From positions 1 to 47,216 of the forward strand of contig NZ_PAQR01000030.1 in assembly GCF_002709775.1 (NCBI RefSeq): a stretch of 47,216 nt of DNA. Reading direction: 5' to 3'. The position numbers were made by a program, and so were the translations under genes. Shown here piece after piece: positions 32,272 to 41,117 of the stretch (the first letter of the stretch is position 1; each line of letters begins with the position of its first letter). This DNA is from Thalassospira sp. (GTDB lineage Bacteria; Pseudomonadota; Alphaproteobacteria; Rhodospirillales; Thalassospiraceae). The notes beneath the pieces are model-generated. The model searched no databases and had not been told where the DNA came from. It saw only the letters and a list, made by a program, of their open reading frames with translations.

Positions 32272-32759
32272 TCGACCAGCTGACAGATATACTTGCCGAT
32301 CAGGCAAAGGCCGCCGCCCGTAAGGGCGCGGCTTTTGCTGCGATCGCGATCGTGATGTTGATCGGGGCGGGTTTCCTGTTGGCAGCGATCTATATGGCGC
32401 TTGCTGCGTCCTTCGGGCCGATTGCGGCTGCAATGGCCATTGGCGGCACGATGGTGACGCTTGGGCTAGTGGCCCTTGCCATCATGCTGCAACGTGATCC
32501 GGGCGATGCGGTCGATCAAATGAGCGCCGAAGAACAAGCAGCCGAGGCTCGCAAGTCAGAAGATGACATGCTGTTTGATCTTCTGGTGCATTCGGCCATG
32601 ACCGGCTATGCGACCGGGCAGGGTAACAAGCCGCGCATGCAATCTGGCTTTGATCAAATGATTACCGATCTGGGTGCGCTTGGCGTGTTCGATCCGCCAA
32701 AAGGGCGGATGGAAAGCAAGCAGCCAGAGCATGATCAAGAAACAAAAATGGCGGGATAG
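32268..32759 (+). CDS. Holin-like (YqjE type) membrane protein
   Basis: A 163-residue protein with two hydrophobic segments: AFAAIAIVMLIGAGFLLAAIYM, then IAAAMAIGGTMVTLGLVALAIM. A polar C-terminal half follows. The pairing with a DUF883 gene matches the yqjD-yqjE arrangement, so 'phage holin family' here is a family name rather than evidence for a phage. The last codons overlap a terminator stem, so the gene's 3' end doubles as terminator. Confidence 0.8.
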   Translation: MIDQLTDILADQAKAAARKGAAFAAIAIVMLIGAGFLLAAIYMALAASFGPIAAAMAIGGTMVTLGLVALAIMLQRDPGDAVDQMSAEEQAAEARKSEDDMLFDLLVHSAMTGYATGQGNKPRMQSGFDQMITDLGALGVFDPPKGRMESKQPEHDQETKMAG

Positions 32760-32780
32760 CAAAAGCTTCCCGCCATTTTT
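32745..32780. terminator. Bidirectional terminator overlapping the holin-like gene's 3' end
   Basis: AAAATGGCGGGA (32745-32756) pairs with TCCCGCCATTTT (32768-32779), 12 perfect pairs, flanked by A and T runs. It serves the rightward holin-like gene and the leftward hpt gene, which ends at 32801. Confidence 0.9.
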
Positions 32781-32800
32781 CTGTTCTGCTTTCGGCCGGC

Positions 32801-33337
32801 TTATTCGCCGTGGAAATGCACCGTGCCGATAAAGGGCAGGTTGCGATTGTTCTGGGCATAGTCGATGCCATAGCCGACAACGAATTCATCGGGAATATCA
32901 AAGCCACAGAAATCAATCGGGATTTCAACTTCGCGGCGCGACGGCTTGTTCAAAAGCGTGCAGATTTCCAAACGGTTCGGATCGCGGGTTTTCAGAAGAC
33001 GGACCACTTCCGAAAGCGTATAGCCGGTATCAATGATGTCTTCGACCAGCACGACGTCCTTGCCACGGATCTGACCATCAAGGTCCTTGACGATGCGCAC
33101 ATTGCGCGAACTTTCCGTGGAATCGCCATAGCTTGACGCAACCATGAAATCGACCTCGACCGGAACGGTCAGTTTGCGCACCAGATCGGCGATGAAAACA
33201 AAGGACCCACGCAAAAGGCCGACAACAATCAGCTTTTCAGTGTCCTTGAAGCTTTCATTGATCTCGGCGGCAAGCGCATCGATTTTGGTGGCAATTTCGT
33301 CCGCCGTGATCAGCGGCTTGACATCATAGTCGGCCAT
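32801..33337 (-). CDS. hpt: Hypoxanthine phosphoribosyltransferase
   Basis: A 178-residue purine salvage enzyme that joins hypoxanthine or guanine to PRPP. The PRPP motif [14 protein letters not shown] is intact. [22 protein letters not shown] and the purine-contacting [19 protein letters not shown] are also in place. ATG 33337 is chosen over an upstream in-frame start because AGGA lies before it and the family length fits. The gene stands alone, with 221 bases to the GST gene. Confidence 0.94.
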   Translation of the reverse strand: MADYDVKPLITADEIATKIDALAAEINESFKDTEKLIVVGLLRGSFVFIADLVRKLTVPVEVDFMVASSYGDSTESSRNVRIVKDLDGQIRGKDVVLVEDIIDTGYTLSEVVRLLKTRDPNRLEICTLLNKPSRREVEIPIDFCGFDIPDEFVVGYGIDYAQNNRNLPFIGTVHFHGE

Positions 33338-33558
33338 AAATTCCGGTCCTGAAGCGTTATGGGGTGGTGTCTCGCTTGCTAGCATAAGCAGGTCGCAATG
33401 ACCAGCCTTTGAATACTTACAGAAGTATAAACCCGTAGGTCCGGGTACCCGAAATCGCGCCGCCCGCGAAGCCGACTGGCGCGATTGCACGCAAAAGTGT
33501 TTTTGCGGCTCACAGATAATAAGCGGAGCTGTCGTTTAAAGACCTGATCGAAGGAAAT

Positions 33559-34302
33559 TTACGCTGCCTTGAAAATCACCGGTGTGTCGCCTTCGTGCCA
33601 TTGATCATATTTGGTCATGGCCTGCTCGAAGAAGGTCGATGCCAGGAAGTCATCCAGCCAGCGTTGCAAATGCACGAACGGCATGGCGTCAAAGGCTTCC
33701 TTGTCAGTATTGGCAAACTGGCGAATGAACGGTGCGATGGCGAAATCGGCCAGGGCCGGGCGCGACCCGAACAGGTATTTGCCAACCGCAAGCCGTCCAT
33801 CAAGGCGGTTCAGGATCTTTTCCGCATCCCGACGATGTTCGTCCGGATCGGCGTCCTCGTAGCGATTGAAATACTTGTAGCGATCAAGGTGATGCTTGAA
33901 CGGTCCGTCGTTCTGGGCAATCAGGGCCAGCATATCGTCAAGCGTCCCGCTTTCCGGTGTCAGCCATTCAAGCGGGTCATTTTCCGCAAGTGCCCAGACC
34001 ATGATTTCAAGACTTTCATCAATCACCGAACCATCAGGCAGGATCAGAACCGGCACGGTGGCCTTTGGCGATGCCTCGATCATGCTTTGCGGCTTGTCGC
34101 GCAGGACAACTTCACGCAGTTCTACATCTATGCCAGCCGCCAGCAGCGCAATACGGGCGCGCATGGCATAGGGGCAACGACGAAAACTGTAAAGAACCGG
34201 GCGGGATTGCGAAGCCGCGTCTGTTGTGACCTTCGCAGGCGGAAGGTCGGCAGTTTTTGCGGTTTGTGATGCGCTCTTGGTCATAAGATCAGTCTCGGAC
34301 AT
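33559..34302 (-). CDS. Glutathione S-transferase family protein
   Basis: A 247-residue protein. About 30 polar residues precede a thioredoxin-fold N-domain with the motif RRCPYAMRAR, where a single Cys (CPYA) replaces the CxxC pair; this is found in omega-type GSTs. The core has VPVLILPDGSVIDESLEIM, the glutathione-binding segment with the SxxI pattern. The C-domain is helical (YLFGSRPALADFAIAPFIRQF). It might have thioltransferase or dehydroascorbate reductase activity. The start is uncertain, since several Met codons lie in the N-terminal tail. Confidence 0.88.
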   Translation of the reverse strand: MSETDLMTKSASQTAKTADLPPAKVTTDAASQSRPVLYSFRRCPYAMRARIALLAAGIDVELREVVLRDKPQSMIEASPKATVPVLILPDGSVIDESLEIMVWALAENDPLEWLTPESGTLDDMLALIAQNDGPFKHHLDRYKYFNRYEDADPDEHRRDAEKILNRLDGRLAVGKYLFGSRPALADFAIAPFIRQFANTDKEAFDAMPFVHLQRWLDDFLASTFFEQAMTKYDQWHEGDTPVIFKAA

Positions 34303-34580
34303 ATATTCGGCTTAAACGGTGGATGCGGGCAATGCAATAGACAATCTCGGGACAACTGGGTTGCACAGACATCCCGGCCATTGACGGGTTGTGCGTAAAA
34401 ATTGGCAGGTTTTACGACTTTTTTGGCGGGTTGGGCTTGATTTCACTGCCCGGTTTGTGGAAGGACAGTGCACCAGATTTAACAAAAGGACACAGGAAAG
34501 AGGGCAGACGCAAAAGCGTGCATGCGATATCCTGTGATCCTGAAGATAACAGCCGTTGGAAAGAACAAGGGGCAAGTCCT

Positions 34581-34799
34581 ATGACACCGACAGAGATCGC
34601 ACGCGTCGAAGATTACCTGCGTCGTACATTCGACAATCCGAAAATCGCCGTTGATGTACCCAAGAAAAAGCATCTTCCGGTTGAAATGCGCGTTGGCGAC
34701 GAGTTCGTCGGTGTCGTGCACCGCGACGAGGATGAAGGCGAAGTCAGCTACTCGCTGAACCTTGTCATTCTCGAAGAAGATCTGCCGCCGGCAAAGTGA
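34581..34799 (+). CDS. DUF3126 family small protein
   Basis: A 72-residue protein (MTPTEIARVEDYLRRTF... start) of the DUF3126 family, common in Alphaproteobacteria and of unknown role. It is acidic and beta-rich (LPVEMRVGDEFVGVVHRDEDEGEVSYS, here across residues 32-58). ATG 34581 follows AAGGGG at about 8 bases; longer in-frame extensions upstream lack support. A strong terminator follows. Confidence 0.85.
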   Translation: MTPTEIARVEDYLRRTFDNPKIAVDVPKKKHLPVEMRVGDEFVGVVHRDEDEGEVSYSLNLVILEEDLPPAK

Positions 34800-34837
34800 T
34801 TTGCGATCTGTGATCTGATCTCAACGGATCGAATTTG

Positions 34838-34873
34838 AAACGCCCCGTGCCTGAACTGGCCGGGGCGTTTTTT
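34838..34873. terminator. Terminator between DUF3126 and the thioredoxin gene
   Basis: AAACGCCCCG (34838-34847) pairs with CGGGGCGTTT (34861-34870), 10 perfect pairs, then three more T. The A and T tracts allow action on both strands. Confidence 0.92.
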
Positions 34874-34877
34874 GATT

Positions 34878-35108
34878 TCAAGACAGCATCTGGCGGATTT
34901 CGTCAGGGGTGGCGACCTTGCCTTCGACCAGAATGTCGTCATCGGCCATCAGGGCCGGAGTGCGCATGATGCCGGCATCAATGATCTGGTTCATGTCGGT
35001 GACTTTTTCGATCTCGTAATCAAGATCAAGCGCCTGTGCCGCGGCTTCGGCGTTTTTCGCCAGCGTCTGGCATTTTGCGCAACCGCTGCCATAAATGCTG
35101 AGTTTCAT
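34878..35108 (-). CDS. Small thioredoxin-fold protein with CxxC, permease partner
   Basis: A 76-residue single-domain thioredoxin of the TM0996/'redox-active disulfide protein 2' kind. The active site is GSGCAKCQTL (Cys10 and Cys13), and the cis-Pro is in MRTPALM. AGGAG precedes ATG 35108. It is downstream of a permease by 17 bases, a pairing seen for ArsP/YraQ-like permeases and taken to reduce or deliver thiol-bound ligands. The exact cargo is not known. Confidence 0.88.
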   Translation of the reverse strand: MKLSIYGSGCAKCQTLAKNAEAAAQALDLDYEIEKVTDMNQIIDAGIMRTPALMADDDILVEGKVATPDEIRQMLS

Positions 35109-35124
35109 TTTTGATCTCCTGTGA

Positions 35125-36453
35125 TCAGAATGATTGAATATTGCCATAGATAAAGCCCGAAAGCGTCGCCATCACGACGACCAGCGCGCAGTAGACCAGT
35201 GTTTTCTGTGTGCCAATGACGGTGCGAATGACCAGCATGTTGGGCAGCGACAATGCTGGGCCAGCCAGAAGCAATGCCAGTGCCGGACCCTTGCCCATGC
35301 CTGCCCCCATCAGGGCTTCGACAATCGGGATTTCGGTCAAGGTCGAGAAATACATGAAGGCACCAAGGACAGATGCCAGCGCGGTCGAGGTCAGGGAATT
35401 ATCGCCAACTGCCGCCTGCACCCATTCATTCGGGATCAGGCCTTCGTGCCCCGGACGGCCCAACAACAATCCGGCGATGAAAACCCCCATTACCAGAAGT
35501 GGCAAAATCTGCTTGGTGAAATCCCAGCTTTGATCAACCCATTCGCGGTCCTGATCACGCGTAAGCGCAATCATCATCAACCCGACCACGCCAAGGGCAA
35601 AACCCAGTTGCGGATATTGCGGAAAGATCACGACTGCCACAATCACAACCACAGCTAACCCCGCGACCTGTTTGACCGGCCAGTTCCATTGCCAAATCAG
35701 AAGCCCGGCAAAACCCGCTGCCAAAAGGGCGGTCAGCACCCATTTGACATCAAAAACCGCCATCCAGACCGGGCTTCCCGGAACGGACGCCCAGTTGGCA
35801 AAGACCAGAATGCCAACCATCAGGCCAAAGAAGGCAATGGTAATCGAAAGCGGTTTGCCATCGTCGTCTGCACCAAAGCCGCGCTTTGATTTCTGTGCGC
35901 GTTCGCCTTCTTCGCGGCGATAGATCAGATGCATGATCAGGCCGATGACAATGGCAAAGAGAATCGCACCTATCCCACGCGCAAGGCCGATCTCGGCCCC
36001 CAGGACCTTTGACGTGACAACAATCGCCATGACATTGATGGCAGGCCCGGAATACAGAAACGCAATCGCTGGACCAAGTCCAGCACCGCGTTTGTAAATC
36101 CCGCCAAACAGCGGCAATACCGTGCAGGAACACACCGCAAGCAACGTGCCCGAAATGGATGCCACGCCAAGGGCAACCGGGCGCGATGCATCCGGGCCAA
36201 GATAACGCATTACCGAGCCCTGACTGATATAAACCGCCATGGCGCCAGCAATCACAAAGGCCGGAAGCAGGCACAAAATGACATGTTCGCGGGCATACCA
36301 GTTGGTCAGATAGACCGCCTCAAGCACGGCATTATCAACACGCCCCGTACCGGCCGGAATGAAATAGATCGCCAGAAACCCAAGGGCCATGGCGGCAAAC
36401 AGCCGTCCTTCACGCGGGTTTTCCCGATAAAGTGCGATCAGGCGATGAAACAT
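35125..36453 (-). CDS. ArsP/YraQ-like permease (DUF318)
   Basis: A 442-residue permease with about ten hydrophobic segments. It has the family blocks GTLLAVCSCTVLPLFGGIYKRGAGLGPAIAFLYSGPAI (spanning roughly residues 105-145) and STLTEIPIVEALMGAGMGKGPALALLLAGPALSLPNML near the C-terminus. The CSCT motif supplies Cys residues central to ArsP-type organoarsenical or metal-ion export. ATG 36453 with GGAGG 7 bases upstream is better than an earlier in-frame start. No ArsR regulator is beside it, which is unusual for an arsenic system. Confidence 0.87.
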   Translation of the reverse strand: MFHRLIALYRENPREGRLFAAMALGFLAIYFIPAGTGRVDNAVLEAVYLTNWYAREHVILCLLPAFVIAGAMAVYISQGSVMRYLGPDASRPVALGVASISGTLLAVCSCTVLPLFGGIYKRGAGLGPAIAFLYSGPAINVMAIVVTSKVLGAEIGLARGIGAILFAIVIGLIMHLIYRREEGERAQKSKRGFGADDDGKPLSITIAFFGLMVGILVFANWASVPGSPVWMAVFDVKWVLTALLAAGFAGLLIWQWNWPVKQVAGLAVVVIVAVVIFPQYPQLGFALGVVGLMMIALTRDQDREWVDQSWDFTKQILPLLVMGVFIAGLLLGRPGHEGLIPNEWVQAAVGDNSLTSTALASVLGAFMYFSTLTEIPIVEALMGAGMGKGPALALLLAGPALSLPNMLVIRTVIGTQKTLVYCALVVVMATLSGFIYGNIQSF

Positions 36454-36858
36454 CCAATGGCCTCCATATGACCAGGGCGAGAAGTCCTGTTTGTAATCTA
36501 TCCAGATTGGTCGGTGTTTACCTTGATACATCGCAACGTTGTGCACTGCCGCGACGCGGGGACAGAGGTGCAGCCATTTTGAGGAATGCTTGGATGGTGT
36601 GAGTTGGCTCTAAGAAACATTCGAAAGGCCGATTTCGATCAATCGTCGCAAATCTTCTGAGCACAAGAGGAAGTTTAGGGGACGGCCTGCTGTTCGTTTG
36701 ACAGTGCTGTTTGCGCGATCCTACCGTTTTGATTGCACTGCGGACGTTCAAAAACGCGCGGTGGTCTCGGTTCGGGAAGGGTCAGGCTACAAGAACTCAA
36801 ACTACCCGGACATCAACAACAATCCTGACAATCCATATCAGGGAAGAGGAAACAGAAT
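36454..36858. other. 405-base gap between divergent permease and fdhA genes
   Basis: I see no convincing gene here. TTGACA at 36698-36703 could be a -35 box for fdhA, but no good -10 follows at 17 bases. AAGAGGAAA just before 36859 is the fdhA ribosome site. The stretch is also moderately long for two promoters, but no inverted repeat or terminator stands out. Confidence 0.5.
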
Positions 36859-38055
36859 ATGAGCAGTCCATCAAATCGTGGCGTTGTATTCAAAGGTCCG
36901 GGAAAAGTCGCAATTGAAAACATCGCGTTTCCGGAATTGGCGCTGGGCAAGCGCAAATGTGACCATGGCGTCATCCTGAAAGTTATCACCACCAATATCT
37001 GTGGTAGTGACCAGCACATGGTGCGTGGCCGTACGACGGCGCCCGAGGGCTTGGTTCTTGGCCATGAAATCACCGGCGTGATCGTCGAGGCCGGCCGTGA
37101 TGTCGAATTCCTTAAAGTCGGTGACGTTTGTTCTGTGCCGTTCAATATTGCCTGCGGTCGTTGCCGCAACTGCAAATCCGGCCTGACCGGCATTTGCCTG
37201 AACGTAAACCCGGCGCGTCCGGGTGCGGCCTACGGCTATGTCGATATGGGCGGCTGGGTCGGCGGGCAGGCCGAATATGTCATGGTGCCTTATGCCGACT
37301 TCAACCTTTTGAAATTCCCGAATGCCGATCAGGCGATGGAAAAAATCCGTGATTTAACACTGCTTTCTGACATCTTCCCGACCGGCTTCCATGGCTGTGT
37401 TACCGCCGGTGTCGGTCCGGGCAGTACGGTCTATATCGCCGGTGCCGGTCCGGTTGGCCTGGCGGCAGCAGCATCCGCACACCTTCTGGGGGCGGCCTGC
37501 GTGATTGTCGGTGACATGATTGATGATCGCCTTGCACAGGCGCGCAGCTTTGGTTGCGAGACCATCGATCTTAAAAAAGACATGCCGATGGAAGATCAGC
37601 TTGAAGCGATCCTTGGCGAACGCGAAGTCGATTGCTTTGTCGATTGCGTCGGCTTTGAAGCGCATGGTTGCGGCTGCAACCACAGCCACGAAGCCCCGGC
37701 AACGGTACTGAACTCGGCCATGCAGGTCACCCGTGCGGGTGGCTCGATCGGTATTCCGGGCTTGTATGTGACCGAGGATCCGGGGGCCGTTGACGATGCG
37801 GCCAAGGTCGGCGCGCTTAGCATGCGCTTTGGTCTGGGCTGGGCGAAATCCCATTCCTTCCATACCGGTCAGTGCCCGGTGATGAAATATCACCGCAACC
37901 TGATGCAGGCGATCCTGTTTGAAAAGATCGACATCGCCAAGGCGGTCAATGTTCAGATGATCAATCTGGATCAGGCCCCGCAGGGCTATGCCGACTTTGA
38001 CGGCGGTGCGGCGAAGAAATTCGTCATCGACCCGCATGGCAGTGTCGCTGCCTGA
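36859..38055 (+). CDS. fdhA: Glutathione-independent formaldehyde dehydrogenase
   Basis: A 398-residue zinc alcohol dehydrogenase-family enzyme that oxidises formaldehyde to formate with NAD, with no need for glutathione. Catalytic zinc ligands include Cys48 (TTNICGSDQH) and His69 (VLGHEITG). Structural zinc cysteines are 99, 102, 105 and 113 (CGRCRNCK...GIC). NAD binds at GAGPVGLAAA. The insertion CVGFEAHGCGCNHSHE is typical of the P. putida-type enzyme. It stands alone, followed by a terminator. Confidence 0.94.
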   Translation: MSSPSNRGVVFKGPGKVAIENIAFPELALGKRKCDHGVILKVITTNICGSDQHMVRGRTTAPEGLVLGHEITGVIVEAGRDVEFLKVGDVCSVPFNIACGRCRNCKSGLTGICLNVNPARPGAAYGYVDMGGWVGGQAEYVMVPYADFNLLKFPNADQAMEKIRDLTLLSDIFPTGFHGCVTAGVGPGSTVYIAGAGPVGLAAAASAHLLGAACVIVGDMIDDRLAQARSFGCETIDLKKDMPMEDQLEAILGEREVDCFVDCVGFEAHGCGCNHSHEAPATVLNSAMQVTRAGGSIGIPGLYVTEDPGAVDDAAKVGALSMRFGLGWAKSHSFHTGQCPVMKYHRNLMQAILFEKIDIAKAVNVQMINLDQAPQGYADFDGGAAKKFVIDPHGSVAA

Positions 38056-38084
38056 TTGCGCAAGTCTCCCTCAGACTGAAAAAG

Positions 38085-38118
38085 TTCGGGCCCCGTCATG
38101 TGGGGCCCGAATTGTTTG
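38085..38118 (+). terminator. Terminator of fdhA
   Basis: TTCGGGCCCC (38085-38094) pairs with GGGGCCCGAA (38102-38111), 10 perfect pairs around GTCATGT, then TTGTTTG. Confidence 0.85.
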
Positions 38119-38141
38119 TGGGGTGTGCTGCTCTGTGCGGA

Positions 38142-38933
38142 TCAGGCTGCCGTTTTGGCATCCTCGGACTTGATGACCTTGTGGTTGTCTTCATTCATGC
38201 CAAGCTTCCAGTAGCTTGAGATATAAAGATCATCCTTGCCAAGGCCGCGTTCCTCGCGGAAGTAGCTGCGCAACGCACGCATGGAAGTGAATTCGCACGC
38301 GGCCCAGACCGAAAGCCGGCCATTATCCTGCCAGGGCAGGCGTTTGACGACGTCGCTCAGAACGGTGTTCTGTTCGCCCGGGCGCGGATTGATCACCCAT
38401 TCAATCGTGACATTGTCGGGCTTTTTCAATTCCTGCATGTCGGCCTCAGACCGGACTTCGATCACGGCATAGCCGCGCGCATGATCGGGCAGGGTTTCGA
38501 GATTAACCGATACGGCCGGCAGGGCCGTCATATCACCGACAATCAGGAACCAGTCAGCACTCGGATCGACCAGTTTCTTGGGGCCGGGGCCACCGATGGT
38601 GATCACATCGCCGGGCTTGCAATTCACCGCCCAGTTCGATGCCGGGCCGCCATGATCGTGGTCGTTACCGTCATCGCTATCGCCATGCATGACGAAATCG
38701 ATATCGATCTCGCGGCCCTGATCGGTCATGCGGTCATAACGCACGGTATAGGTCCGGCGCAAAACGCGGTCCTTTTCATCGCCTTCAATCGGGAAGATCA
38801 GTTTGACATAGGCGCTTTCCTGATCTTCGGGGAAGTCCTTCATGCCGTCACCGCCAAGGGTAACGCGCAGCATATTGGGGGTGACATACCCCTTTCTGAT
38901 CACGGTCAGATCGCGTGGGGAAGGCTTGCTCAT
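38142..38933 (-). CDS. Siderophore-interacting protein (ferric-siderophore reductase, SIP family)
   Basis: A 263-residue FAD/NAD(P)H oxidoreductase of the ViuB type, thought to reduce iron in imported ferric siderophores. FAD-binding RRTYTVRYD matches the RxY(T/S) motif. GDVITIGGPGPKKL and WFLIVGDMTALPAV follow, then the NADPH-side LSVWAACEFTSMRALRSYFREERGL. A His/Asp-rich insertion (residues about 85-95) is present in this copy. AGGAG precedes ATG 38933, which overlaps the MarR stop (ATGA). Confidence 0.92.
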   Translation of the reverse strand: MSKPSPRDLTVIRKGYVTPNMLRVTLGGDGMKDFPEDQESAYVKLIFPIEGDEKDRVLRRTYTVRYDRMTDQGREIDIDFVMHGDSDDGNDHDHGGPASNWAVNCKPGDVITIGGPGPKKLVDPSADWFLIVGDMTALPAVSVNLETLPDHARGYAVIEVRSEADMQELKKPDNVTIEWVINPRPGEQNTVLSDVVKRLPWQDNGRLSVWAACEFTSMRALRSYFREERGLGKDDLYISSYWKLGMNEDNHKVIKSEDAKTAA

Positions 38934-39439
38934 TTCTTCACTCCTTGGTCCTCGGGGTCGTTGCCCGCGAAGTCCAGTTTCTTGCATTTGTGGGTTTCCA
39001 GATTGTCGGACATCAGATTGGCAATCTCGACAAAATCATGGATCTGCTGTGGCGTAAGGCCGCTGGTCATGCGTGATCTGACTTCTTGTTCAACAGCGCG
39101 GAAATCTTCCATTCGCGCACTGCCTGCGGCCGTCAAATGCAGGGTTTGGCTACGTCGATCTTCCGGGTGCGGGCGGCGTTCAATCAGCCCGTCATTTTCA
39201 AGGTCTTTTAAAAGCCGTGTAATCCGGCCTTTGTCCTGACCGGATTTTTCCGCCATTTGCTGGGCTGTGATGCCCGGAATGCGCACAATCCATTTCATCA
39301 CCCGCTTGTGCGAAATCGGCATGGGCATATCGGCTGCCTGCATCGCATGCATCAGTCTGCGTTTATAGGCATGCACCAGCCGATGCAGCGTTTCGCCCGG
39401 GACGTGTGCTAGGTCGGGTGCCTGATCTTTTTCGATCAT
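38930..39439 (-). CDS. MarR family regulator
   Basis: A 169-residue winged-helix regulator with core GITAQQMAEKSGQDKGRITRLLKDLENDGLIERRPHPEDRRSQTLHLT (residues about 60-110), the standard MarR recognition helix and DxRS/R wing. It is cotranscribed with the MFS gene (17 bases upstream) and the SIP gene (4-base overlap). Two GTTGA-N5-TCAAC sites upstream of the MFS gene are its probable operators. A longer in-frame start lies 39 bases upstream and has no ribosome site. Confidence 0.92.
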   Translation of the reverse strand: MIEKDQAPDLAHVPGETLHRLVHAYKRRLMHAMQAADMPMPISHKRVMKWIVRIPGITAQQMAEKSGQDKGRITRLLKDLENDGLIERRPHPEDRRSQTLHLTAAGSARMEDFRAVEQEVRSRMTSGLTPQQIHDFVEIANLMSDNLETHKCKKLDFAGNDPEDQGVKK

Positions 39440-39455
39440 ATTCTGTCTCTCACTC

Positions 39456-40877
39456 TCACACGCCAGCCGGGCTGGCAATCAATCCGGTGCGAAGGGCATG
39501 GCGGCGTCCTTCGCAAATGATGGCAGACACAACCGCCGAACCGCTTGCCACCATCATGATGGTCGCAAGGTCAAAGCCAGCCCCCGTGCCAATCAGGATG
39601 GCGGCAAAGGCCGCCCCGACCGACTGACCGGTCAAGCGCGCGGTGGACAAAAGCCCGCTGGCACCGCCGGACCGTTCGCGCGGCGCACTGGTCAGCATCA
39701 GGCGGTTATTGGGCGCCTGAAACAGCCCAAATCCGGCCCCGCAAAGTGCCAGAGCAGCAACGATCGGCACCAACCCACCGGCATCAGCCGCAAGTGTTGT
39801 GCCGTAAAGCCCGATGGCAAACACGCCCATGCCAATTCCGGTCAGACGGATCGGCGAGAATTTGTCGGCCAACCGCCCGGCAATCGGGGCAATGATCGCG
39901 GTGGCCACCGGCCATGGCGTCATTAAAAGGCCGGTTATGGTCGCACTATGTCCCAACACATCGTGGAAATAGAACGGCAGGGTGACGAACGCAATCATCT
40001 GCGCACAAAAACCGGTCACCGAAGACCCGATAGAGCAGGCAAAGACCGGAATTTTCAAAAGATCCAGCGGCAGCATCGGGCGCGAACGCGACAATTGGCG
40101 ACGCACCAGAAAGACACCGGCAATAAACGAGATGGCAAATTGTGCCCCGATCAGGATCGGGTTGCCCTCAATACCCATATTGCCAAGGGCCGCAACCAGC
40201 CCGCCAAAGGTCAGGACGTTTAAAAACGCACTGATAAAATCAAAGCGCACCCGGCTCGGCGCATTGAATGGCAGGCTGAAATAGCCAATCGCAATCGCCA
40301 GAGCCGACATCGGCAGATTGATCAAAAACAGCCAGTGCCAGCTGGCAACTGCCATGATCGCCGATGCAATGGTTGGCCCGGCGGCGGCCGAAACCGATAC
40401 CGTCATCGCGATCCAGCCAATCGCCTGTCCCAGTTTCGCATGCGGGAAAACATGGCGCATGATGGCGGCATTGATGCTCATGATCGCCGCCGCCCCCAAA
40501 CCCTGCAAAACGCGTGCAGCAGTCAGAAGCTCAATGCTTGGTGATGTCGCACAAAGGGCGGATGCTATCCCGAACAGGGCAACACCCGTCAGATAAACCT
40601 TGCGAAATCCGATGGCCTCGCCAAGGGCGGAAAATGGTAGAAGGGCCACCACGATGGCCAACTGATAGGCGGTAATCACCCAGATCGCGTGTGCCGGTGT
40701 TGCGCCCTGATCATGGGCGATGGCGGGCAGGGCGACATTCATGATCGTCCCGTCAAGCACCGCCATCATGATCGTAATCAAAAGTGCGAGTGCGGCATAA
40801 ATGCGCCGCGGCCCGGGCAATCCATCGGGATGCACTTCAGGTGATATCTTAAGACGACGGATATGAGGGATCGGCAT
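39456..40877 (-). CDS. MFS transporter of the EmrB/QacA (14-helix) type
   Basis: A 473-residue major-facilitator exporter. The DHA2 hallmarks are LDGTIMNVALPAIAHD in the first loop, ALGEAIGFRKVYLTG with the gated Asp-free form, LQGLGAAAIMSINAAIMRHVFP, and a GAGFGLFQAPNNRLMLTSAP block in the second half. It likely exports a drug or siderophore by proton antiport. ATG 40877 has only a weak purine site (AAGAGA); an in-frame TTG further out seems less likely. It leads the operon MFS-MarR-SIP, so a link with iron or siderophores is plausible. Confidence 0.9.
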   Translation of the reverse strand: MPIPHIRRLKISPEVHPDGLPGPRRIYAALALLITIMMAVLDGTIMNVALPAIAHDQGATPAHAIWVITAYQLAIVVALLPFSALGEAIGFRKVYLTGVALFGIASALCATSPSIELLTAARVLQGLGAAAIMSINAAIMRHVFPHAKLGQAIGWIAMTVSVSAAAGPTIASAIMAVASWHWLFLINLPMSALAIAIGYFSLPFNAPSRVRFDFISAFLNVLTFGGLVAALGNMGIEGNPILIGAQFAISFIAGVFLVRRQLSRSRPMLPLDLLKIPVFACSIGSSVTGFCAQMIAFVTLPFYFHDVLGHSATITGLLMTPWPVATAIIAPIAGRLADKFSPIRLTGIGMGVFAIGLYGTTLAADAGGLVPIVAALALCGAGFGLFQAPNNRLMLTSAPRERSGGASGLLSTARLTGQSVGAAFAAILIGTGAGFDLATIMMVASGSAVVSAIICEGRRHALRTGLIASPAGV

Positions 40878-40993
40878 GGGGCAGTCTCTTTTCGTTCGGT
40901 GCGCGAGGAGGCCTTGGGTCGGCAAGGCATTTCGCTTGGTATCGCGTCGGCAAAGCGTGGGGCGCTTATGGGGCGTCGACGCAATCTCTATTT

Positions 40994-41037
40994 GGTTGAC
41001 TTAATCAACTACATGAAAATGGTTGATAGTGTCAACT
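40994..41037. promoter_or_regulatory. Twin MarR operators, GTTGA-N5-TCAAC
   Basis: GTTGA and TCAAC flank five bases at 40995-41009 and again at 41022-41036. Both share the extended form TGGTTGA and TCAACTA. The centres are 27 bases apart. On the minus strand TTGACA (41034-41029) lies inside the second site, so binding would block a leftward promoter. The gap also serves the rightward small gene at 41118. Confidence 0.82.
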
Positions 41038-41117
41038 ATAATCTGACCTGCTCTTACGGGCAGTATTCCTGCCGGTCGATGGTGGTATCATCGTGAATGG
41101 AACAGGGAGGAACGCAT

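Noticed and set aside
32268..32759. Prophage remnant, from a 'holin' family name.
   Set aside because: The protein pairs with a DUF883 gene like yqjD-yqjE, and no other phage gene, integrase or attachment site is near.
36698..36726. Complete fdhA promoter built on TTGACA at 36698.
   Set aside because: The bases 17 positions downstream (CTACCG) do not resemble a -10 box, so only the -35 half is noted.
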